Positions 1-9,500 of a DNA stretch of 13,967 nucleotides are shown piece after piece (the first letter of the stretch is position 1; every line of letters starts with the position of its first letter). The DNA comes from Baffinella frigidus. Lineage: Eukaryota; Cryptophyceae; Cryptomonadales; Baffinellaceae. The DNA is taken from assembly GCA_026770585.1 (NCBI GenBank), contig MU646423.1, forward strand, positions 563,782-577,748, written 5' to 3'. The notes under the pieces were generated by a model, which made no database searches, was not told where the DNA came from, and saw only the letters and a list, made by a program, of their open reading frames with translations. Both the position numbers and the translations under genes were made by a program.

Positions 1-116
1 CCCCGCACCCCAAACCCCAAACCCCAAACCCCAACCCCCGAACCCCAAACCCCAAACCCCAAACCCCAAACCCCAAACCCCAAACCCCAAACCCTAAACC
101 CTCAACCCGAAACCCC
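1..116 (+). repeat. Telomere-like CCCCAAA/CCCTAAA block
   Basis: About 16 units, mostly ACCCCAA, degrading to CCCTAAA and CCCTCAA just before exon 1. It is interstitial, not a chromosome end, since the VPS13 gene continues to the right and its 5' part must lie to the left. Confidence 0.95.
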
Positions 117-147
117 AGGTGGGCGGTCGGGAGGGAGGGTGCTGCAG

Positions 148-196
148 GTCTCGTGCAAACAGATCGCCGTCACGGTCATCAACGACTGTTTCGCTG
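148..196 (+). CDS. VPS13: VPS13 exon 1 (first visible)
   Basis: Encodes VSCKQIAVTVINDCFA plus one base, like the 'linD' strand ahead of VAB. The acceptor CTGCAG|G and the strong donor G|GTGAGTG frame it. An upstream acceptor at 111-112 would add LQV and a Gly-rich stretch in the same frame, so the start is uncertain. The following intron (197-592) has no recognisable gene and ends in a telomere-like block. Confidence 0.7.
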
Positions 197-479
197 GTGA
201 GTGAGTGTGCGAGTGTGCACCACACAACATCACAATCCAGAACGAATCAAAATCAAAATCCAGGACAAAGCGTGCTCGCCTCTCGTTGAATCTGAACTTC
301 ATCAGGAATGCGGGCGACTGTATCCTCCTTGAAGAAAACGCAGAGGCGGTTCCATGGCCATTGAACAACCTCCCAAGCTCTCCTGATCCTGACACACCAC
401 CATTCTCGACATTTGGGGCTTGCGCGGTGGTTCCGACATGCGGGCCTCTGCCGTCCCAAGGTCACCGTGTTGTTTCACA

Positions 480-531
<52 letters not shown>

Positions 532-3500
532 CACCCTAAACCCTAAACCCTGAACCCTGAACCCTGAACCCTAATCCCTGAACGCTGGGCAGGATCGCAC
601 ATGCCAGTGCTGGAGGTGCGAGGATCGGAGATGGATTGTACGTGGGGCGCTGCGCCGGGCGGTGGACACCTCTTTAACCTCGTCGTCGGCCTTGAGGTGT
701 GTGCAATCATTTGGAAGAGCACTGTGTGCGGCTGGATGCACATGGAGGCGAGAAAGTCTTGATGCATCTTCTCATGTCGTCCACGATGTTTCTTGCATGA
801 GCATCGACGGCGTAGTGCCGTGGATGTCATGACGAACCCCACTAGATGCACTGCCAACCCTACCCCCTAAACCCTGAACCCTCGGTGCTGATAACCCTAC
901 ACCCTAAACCCCAAACCCTCGGTGCCGCACCCCACACCCTACACCCTACACCCTACACTCTACACCCTAAACCCTACTGGCGAACACCACTGATCAGGTG
1001 GACTACTTCAACCTGGAGATCGCAGAGTGGGAGCCGTGTCTCGAGTACTGGCCCCTCTCGATCTCGCGCCTCGTCCACTCTCAGGTCAGCACACTACCCC
1101 TCACTGTCCATTCTTCCTTGACGCACGCTGCTCCGCCCAGCGTTTCAGCGGTTGGCGTTTCCCCATGGGATTCCCGGGCTCATGCCCCCTCTCTCGTCAA
1201 GCCATCCATTTCCGCGGTGATGCCATGCGATCAATAGCCGGTTCCATTCCAGGGAGATAGGGAGGGGCAGGAGGGAAGAGGGGCGGACACACGGGGAACA
1301 AGAGTGTCTCTCTGATGTATCTCTGTCTCCCTAGTGCCTCCCTGTCTCCCGTGTGACAGTGTCTCGATGGGCAGGAGGGCGGCGGGGTGGACACGAAGTG
1401 GGAGGTGTCGGCGCAGCGCACTGCGCAGATCAACCTCACCCAGGTCCGCTGCCTGCCAACCCCGCGCCTTGTCAAAAGTCATGCGCAACCACCAGCTCTC
1501 CCCTGTCAAGTTTTTCTGCTTGTTCAAGGGTGGGGTATTTTTGAAAACCAATTTTTTGTTGTCATACCGGGAGATGAATGTTGACGCCTTCCTCGGCGCA
1601 CGCGCACGCAGGGGTTCGTAGAGTGCCCCAAACCCCAAACCCCAAACCCCAAGCCCCAAACCCCAAACCCCAAAACCCAACCTCAAATCTCAAAACCAAA
1701 ACCCCAAACCCAAAACCTCAAACCCCAAACCCCAACACCAGGGGTTCGTGGAGTGAGTGAAACCGCTCGACCATCAGCCTCGCTCTCGACAGCCTCGAGC
1801 CTCAAACTTAGATTCTGATGCGTGACGTGGCGCGGCGCGCACACACACACTAACAGTGACGCTCTCGCCGCAGGGGTTCGTGGAGTGTGTGGCGCTGAAC
1901 CGCTCGACCATCAGTCTCGCCCTCGACAGCCTCGACAAGGAGCCCGCTGCAGGTGGCAACCCTTTAGGCTTTCGGGTTTCGGGTTTCGGGTTTAGGTCTC
2001 AGGGGTCACACTTGTCGCTCTCGACCGCCTCGATCAAAGCCGCCTGCTGCAGGTGTTAATCCTAATCCCTAAACTCTAAAGCGTAAACTCTAAACCCTGG
2101 ACCCTGAACCCTGAACTCTGAACTCTGAACCCTCAACCCTTACTTTGAACACAGAACCCTCAACCCTCAACCCTCCACCATCAACCAGACAGGTAGTCTC
2201 ACTCGTGCATTCTCTTAGGGCAACCCTGTGCTGCGACAGTAGGGCAACCCTGTGCTGTGACAGTGTCCAATGCTCGGCGGGTGCTTTTCACACGTGCCTC
2301 TCTGGGGTTCTCGGGCTCCCCCCCCCGCCCCCTCTTTTGTGGTGCTATGTGGTCCACACGACGCGACCCACCTTGCACACACAGTGCATCCATCTCCACA
2401 CACGGTGGTGATTTCCCCTCCACAAACGGTGTCCTCCATCACAAGCTGTTTGCTATCAACAAACGAAAGCACCCCCTCTCCACCGGAGGAAAAACGCGCC
2501 CAAACTCCAAGAACAGCCTCCCCTCGGGAACCACACAGGGCCGTGCGCTGATGCTCCACCCCCTTACCACAGCAGGAGAAACACGCCCAAACTCCAAAGA
2601 CGGGCACCCCGCGGGGCCGAGCCGAGTGCTGATGCTCCACCCGTACCACATCCGGAACGAGCTGGGCGTCAAGGTCTCGATCGGCTCGGCAGACGCGGCG
2701 GACATGCACCCCATCCGCTGCGAGGTGCCCAGGGGTTGGGTTTCGGCTTGAGGATTCAGGGTTTAGGGGGTTAGGGGTGAGGGTTTGGGGCTTAGGGTTT
2801 AGCTGGAGACCCCCGCGCGGCAATCGTGACCTGATTCCGAATCTACGTAGAAGAGACTGTTCTGCAGTTCGCCCGGGGGGGAGCAGGCGGTTCTCGTTGC
2901 CCCACCACAGGGCTCTGCGGGGACTGATCCTGCCCGTTACTTTTTCAGTCGCGTCCTGGGATAGAACCTGACAGACTCGGTCAGTCAAGCAACGCGTTGT
3001 TCTCTGGGCGTGATGGGACTGATCAAGGTCTCTCTCTGTGGTGGGGGACGCAGGTGGAGGCGGGGATGACGGAGCCGTTGGACGTGAAGTCGACAAGGCA
3101 GACCCAGCGCAAGCGCCTCGCCCAGGCCCAGCGCGTCAAGGTACGCCGAGACAATTTCATTCCGGCGTCGACTACTCTTGCAAACGTTGCAAGGACGAAA
3201 CGCTAGACCTTGACGCGCATCAAGGTAAGGGCTGACGACTGGATGCCGCCATGCACTACCACTCTACCGTGGTGTGTACGATAGCACCCTGCGGAATGCC
3301 CAGACCCCGCGCGTCAAGGTATGACGCCCATAGTATCAAGGCGGCAGGTACCGCCTCACCCCCTCCCACGTCGAGCAAGCAGTTCAAGGTATCACGCCGA
3401 TGCCTTGATATCGTCTCCCGCCCTTCCACGTGTGCAAGTGATTTCATGGTGTGGTCAACCACCGATCTGTGTAGACCGCAAACCCTCACCGACCAGATGA

Positions 3501-6500
3501 AGCTGCCAGCCGTTATTGCAAACGGTGCAATGACGCGACGCGAGGGCAGGTGACGATAGGAGACATATTGCATTCGAAAACACCCTGCGGCATCTCCGCA
3601 GGGTGACATCTCCTTGTCAAGGCTGCCTACACCATAACCCCACACCCCACACACCAACGCAGGTAACGATAGGAGACGCGTGGCAGCCGCAAGCGATCCG
3701 CATCGACCGGGTGGGCATCCAGAGTCTCGTCTTCCGTCCGCTGCTCCAGGACGGCAACCCGTGCAAGGCCGTGTGCCATGTCCGCCTCGTCGAGGGCGCG
3801 AAGCACGTGGTGCGTTTCCCTGCCCATGCTCCCCGCCCCGCATCCACACCACGCCAGAGGGAATGGGTTGCCAACAGTCAATTCCCTGGAAGAATAAAAG
3901 AGAATTTGTTGGCATTTTGCGTTGCCGAACGCCAATTTTGGCGTTCTCGAAGCGAGCTTCCCCCTCCAGCAATGTGGCGTGGCACCCTAACCCCTGCTAA
4001 GCTCACCGTCACGATTCCAAATCTGTACGGTTGAGGTACTCAACCGTACAGATGTGCAGTACGGTTGAGGTACTCAACCGTATACAGATGTGCACGGGGT
4101 CAGTGGATGTGTGCACACGTACCCCCCCGCATGCACCAATCCACTAACCCCCAGCTTGCTCTGATGAGTTACAGTCCCGGTACCAAATGTGTCCGGTGAG
4201 GAAACAGTGACGGAGTAAAGCAGCTGCACTGCACAGCAACTGAATTGTCGCGCGACGGACGGCAGGTGCTGCACTCATCGGTGCGGGTCTCGAACCGCTG
4301 CAAGCACCCCTTCTCGCTCCTCCTCGAACCAGACGGCTCCGTGCCGCACGAAGGCGGCCTCTTCGACCTTGCGCCCGGTGCCTCCCCACACCTTCCTACT
4401 CCCACACCCCACACCCTAAACCTCAACCACAAAAAAACTCAACCCTCAATCGCAAACCTCAAACCTCAACCCTCAACCACAACTCCTCTCAAACCTCAAC
4501 CCTCAACCTTAAACCTCAACCCTCAACCACAACCCCAAACCTCAACCCTTAACCCTAAACCCTAAATCTCAACCCTAAACCCCATCCCTCAACCCTCAAC
4601 GGCACGCAGGGGCATCGCTGTCGGTGCCGGTAGTGCACGTGGCACACTGCTGCCTGCGGATCCAGCCTTCTGACAAGCACCAGTTCTCTCTCCCGATCGA
4701 GCTGCGTCGCCCCCCCGTCGATGCCCAGGTTGAGGGTCTAGGGGTTAGGGGTTAGGGTGTAGGGTCCCACACCCTCTATCACACAAACCCCGCCGTGATT
4801 CACGTATCCATACGAAATCCACCTCGTTCACTCATCCACACAAAACCACCTCTTTCACGCATTCAGACCATGCTCTCCTCTTTCACGCATTCACACAAAT
4901 CCCAGCATGATTGAAAACGCCTCTCCGTGGCACGCTCTTCAAAAACAGCGCTCCACCCAAGATGCTGTCATTGTACCGAAATCCAACAAATCGCATCATC
5001 ATAAAACGGCGCTGTTCGCCCTAGGCGTGCGCGACGAGACGCCGCCATTTCCAACCCTTGGACTCCCTCAACCCTAAACCCCAATCTCTAATCCTTCGCC
5101 CCTGATCCCTCATTCCTAATCCCTGGTCCCTAATCCCTAACCCCTAACCCCTAATCCCTAATCCCTTATCCTTAATCCCTAATCCCTAACCCCTAATTCC
5201 TAAACAATGAACCCTAATCCCTAATCCCTAATTCCTAATCAATAATCCCTAACCACTAATACCGAATCCCAACGGCAGGGGCGGCCGAGCCGCGTGATGC
5301 TCTACGACTCGGCGGACTCAGACGACGGGGGGGTACACCCTAAACCCTAAACCCCAAACTCTAAACCCTAAATCCTAAACCCTAAACCCCAAACCCTAAA
5401 CCCTAAACCCTTAACCCTTGACCCTAAACCTCAAACCCCAAACCCCAAACCCCAAACCCCAAACCCCAAACCCCACACCCCAAACCCTCAACCCTAAACC
5501 CCACGCCCTCAACCCTAAACCCCAAACTCTAGGGTGGGGGCGCGGCGCGATTCCGGGCGTGGATAGTGGTGAGCTCGCCGGACGGGTTCCACATCACGAT
5601 CAAGATCACGCCCGTGTGCACCATCTGCAACGAGCTTGCGATGCCTGTGCGCATGAAGATCAGGTTCGCACCCGCCTTCCTCCTTGGCTGCCTGCAGACT
5701 GTTCCCATTTTGACCTGCTGGGTGTGTGGTACGCATCTGTCAATTCTGGGGCGAAAAAGAGCCCGGGCCCACCACATTGGTCGGTCCAAAATGTTATCAG
5801 CACACGGTAATTGTACCGGTACGGGCTTGTAACACACGTCTGCCACGCGTAAGTCAACTAACGGCGAAAGTGGTGCGGGGATCTCACACACGTCTGGCGT
5901 GGCAGGCACGCGGGGGGCGAGGAGGAATACCCCGCAGCAATCGAGCCTGGCGCCACCTGGGAAGTGCACTCGTTCCATCCCAACGATTCGGTCTTCCTCT
6001 GGGCGAAGCTCCCGGGGTTCCACTGGAGCAAGCGCGCGCGCATCCAGAACGACCCCAAGGTTCCGCAATCCCCCACCCCCCCCAAGTGCCGGACTCGTTC
6101 CTTTGCGATGTTGCAACATCATCCATGGGATTCTGCAAGGAGTCAAATTTTCATTGCAATGTCACCACACAGTGGGCTGCGAAGGATTTTTTTGGTTGGA
6201 TTTTGAACAAGAATGGGGTAGGATATCCGCAGGACCACCTATTTCCCGGCGGTATTGCCTAACGTTGGGTCCTATGGATTCTTTCATAATGGGTTGTTCG
6301 CCAAATCTCTTTGTAGTCCGCTGTGTGGATTGCAATGAGGGTGACAGCGTTCGGGGGACGCGCGTGCAGGCTCCGTCCGGCAGCGGGCAGGAAGAGCTGC
6401 ACTCGGAGCTGGATTGCTCGGACGAGCAAGCGCCGACCCTCTCGCTCCATGTCGCGATCAACAACTTCGTCGTGCGCGAGCGCGCGGTACGCTGCGAGAG

Positions 6501-9500
6501 AGGCAGAGGGCGAGGGAGAGGGAGACAGAGAGGGAGAGAGAGGGGGGGAGAGAGGGGGAGTGAGAGTCAGCGAGAGAGAATGAGAACCACGACCCTTGAT
6601 ACATCCACGACTCTGATGCATCCACGACCCTGATACACTCAAGACCCTGCCAGGGCCGCCCCCGCGATCCGCTGAAGTCGTGACTGCCCGATTTGCAAGA
6701 AGGCGTGTAAAGCGTTGGGCGCGCTGTTGCAGGCCTAGACCCTAAAGCCTGAACCCCCACACAGGGCGAGAAGCGGGACCGGCGCATCACCCTCTCGTGC
6801 CCCTTCTGGATCAAGAACCTCACTGGTGCTCCCCCACCATGAATACAACTTCACTGATGCCCCCTCACCCCAGATAGAACCTCACTGGTGCTTCCTCGCC
6901 CTAAATAGATTCTCACTGGTGCACTACCCCGTCAGCTGCGCATAGTCACCTGCTTCTGCTGGCTACAGTCCCTCGCACCACCGTTGACGAAACCGTGCTT
7001 TTCCGTGATGCACATGTGGCTGCAACCCGCAACCCCTAAACCCTAAACCCTGAACCCGAAAGCCCAAACCCTAAACCAAACCCCAAACCCCGAACCCCAA
7101 ACCCCAAACCCCGAACCCTAAACCTGAAACCCCAAACCCCAAATCCTGAACCCTAAACCCTGAACCCTGAACCCTGAACCCTAAACCTTAAACCCTAAAC
7201 CCTAAACCCCAAACCGTACAGGGCTGCCGCTGTCGTTCTGCACAGGGAGCCCGAAGCGGGAGAATGCCGACCGAGCAGTCACGCTCCCGCCGCAGGCCTC
7301 CCGCATGCTCGAACGCGTCCAGGTCTCGCCTCCTTCCGCTGCCTCAACCTTGAGCCACGCTGGGGTACCACGTTCAGGTCTGGCCATCTCCTGCCTCGCT
7401 CGTTCCTCATCCCCCGCTGAGGAGGAGACAACCCTCTAGTGGCACCAGCATGGCCTTGCTTCGCTGCCTTGCTGGGGCACAGGACATGCGGCAAGGGTTG
7501 TTTCAGGGACAACCCCCACACCCTAAACCCCAAACCCCAAACTCCAAACCCCACACCTCAAACCCCACACCCCACACCCCACACCCCACACCCCACACCC
7601 CAAACCCCAAACCCCACACCAGGAGGGGCTGCCGCCATCAGCGCGGAACATCGACCCCTCATCGTACCTCCCGTCGCTGCCGTCGATGACGCCGCGCGGG
7701 AACACCATGCGGGACCTTCACAATGTTGAGGTTGCGGATAGTGACGCTGCGTCGTATATGCCCGGACAGCAGGTCACTGCCTCACTTACTCACGAACTCA
7801 CTTACGAACTCACTCACGCACTCACTCACTCACTCACGCACTCACTCACTCACTCACTCACGCACTCACGCACTCACTCACGCACTCACTCACGCTCGCA
7901 CTCACTGGCTGACTGAAATGCTGACTGACTGGGTGACTGGCGGGCTGGGTGACTGGGTGACTGGCTGGCTGACTGGCTGGCTGGCTGACTCACGGACTGA
8001 CTCAAATTCCCACGCACTGGATCACTGACTGGCTTGTTGACTGGCTTGTTGACTGGCTTGTTGACTGGCTGACTTGGTGGCTGACCGGCAAGAAGAGAGC
8101 AATCAATACAACCCACCTGCATCAAGAGCAATCAGTACAACCCACCTGCATCAATACAACCCACCTGAGAGCAATCAATACAACCCACCTGCATGACCAG
8201 CAAGAAGAGAGCAATCAATACAACCCACCTGCATCAAGAGCAATCAATACAACCCACCTGCATCAATACAACCCACCTGAGAGCAATCAATACAACCCAC
8301 CTGCATGACCAGCAAGAAGAGAGCAATCAATGCAACCCACCTGCATCAACCCCACCTTTATCCCGCAAGTGTCCATAGGGTGAATATCCACTCCAACTCG
8401 CCCTTGGCAGGTCCTAGGGCCCTGCTGCAGGGCGTATGAGCCTACTGGCTACTGAAGTGGTAATCGAGGAGGTGTCCTGAAAAGGAGTGGGGCGGTATGC
8501 AGGCGTTTGAACGCATGGGATTCATTTCAGGTGTAGGACGAGCTGGCATGGCCTGGCATGGTGTGGGGGGTTGGTTGCATGGACTAACATGCAAGGGTGG
8601 GGTTGGATGCAGGCGTTCCAGCGCGAAGAGAGCAATCGATACACCCAACCTGTATCAACACCACCAGTAATCGAGAGGAATTATCCTGACATGGATCGAG
8701 GAGGTGTGCTGACATTGTCCTGACATGGTGGGATGCAGGCGTTCCAGCGAGAAGAGAGCAAGCGCGGGACAGTCAGCGATGGCCTCATCGAGCGCCCTCT
8801 TCGCACTGGTGATTCTCAACCCTCAACCCTGATCCCGAAACCCGAAACCCAAAAGCTGAGCACGGGTGCCCCCCGCGGCCATAACTTGTTGCAGAGTTTG
8901 GGATTTGGGGATGAGGGTATGGGGTGTAGGGCTGAGTGTTGAGCGTGACGCCCCCCGCCATCTCACTCGCCGTGACCTTCTAGCTCTGCCTCGGTTTTAT
9001 TCTGGCTCGTCATAAAGGCTTTATGTTCGCCTTTCTGTACTGTAATTCTGGTCTTGAACAATTTGAAGGGCGGGCCAGAATAAGACTCAGGCAGAGCTAG
9101 ACCTTCAAACGCCGTCTCGTTGTTGGATGGTGGGTGGGTGGATGGGCGAGGGTGGGCGGCAGAGTGGGTGGGCGGGCAGCTTCGATAGGGTCGCATACTG
9201 CCCTCATCGTCCAAAACCACTCCCATCTCAGTCTTGGTTTCCTCATGTGACCGTAGTCCCAACACCGAACGGGTACCAAAAGGGGCGCCACGCATCTACC
9301 CTCGGACATGCACCGAAGAAAACATCAAACGCTGAAAACGCTTCACTCAAACGATGCAGACGCTTGCCTGCGGATGGCGTGGCCCTAACCTCTCAACACT
9401 AACCCCTAAGAGCGACCCTAAAGCATCTGGCGTGGTGCTGTCTCGCGTGCGCGTGTGGAACACACGATGTCGGATTGTTTGATGTTTTGGCATTGCCAAC

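Noticed and set aside
1-116. Chromosome end (true telomere) at the left edge
   Set aside because: Units are degenerate and interstitial blocks of the same kind recur through every part of the window, inside one continuing gene.
2215-3096. 293-codon minus-strand open frame
   Set aside because: It crosses exon 6, its decoy and a repeat block, is made of Pro/Arg/Ser-rich antisense sequence, and matches no family.
3256-3972. 238-codon minus-strand open frame
   Set aside because: It is antisense to exon 8, which has clear VPS13 strands in the sense direction and correct splice edges.
6676-6737. Zinc-knuckle-like exon (CPICKKACKA) in intron 14
   Set aside because: No VPS13 counterpart, exons 14 and 15 already join in phase, and the frame closes with a stop right after.
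7886-8131. Minus-strand Ser/Gln/Pro repeat protein
   Set aside because: Translation of the CTGACTGG microsatellite; no independent coding evidence.
8089-8352. CRISPR array
   Set aside because: Units abut without unique spacers, the period is a nested 112-bp satellite, and the locus is a eukaryotic intron.
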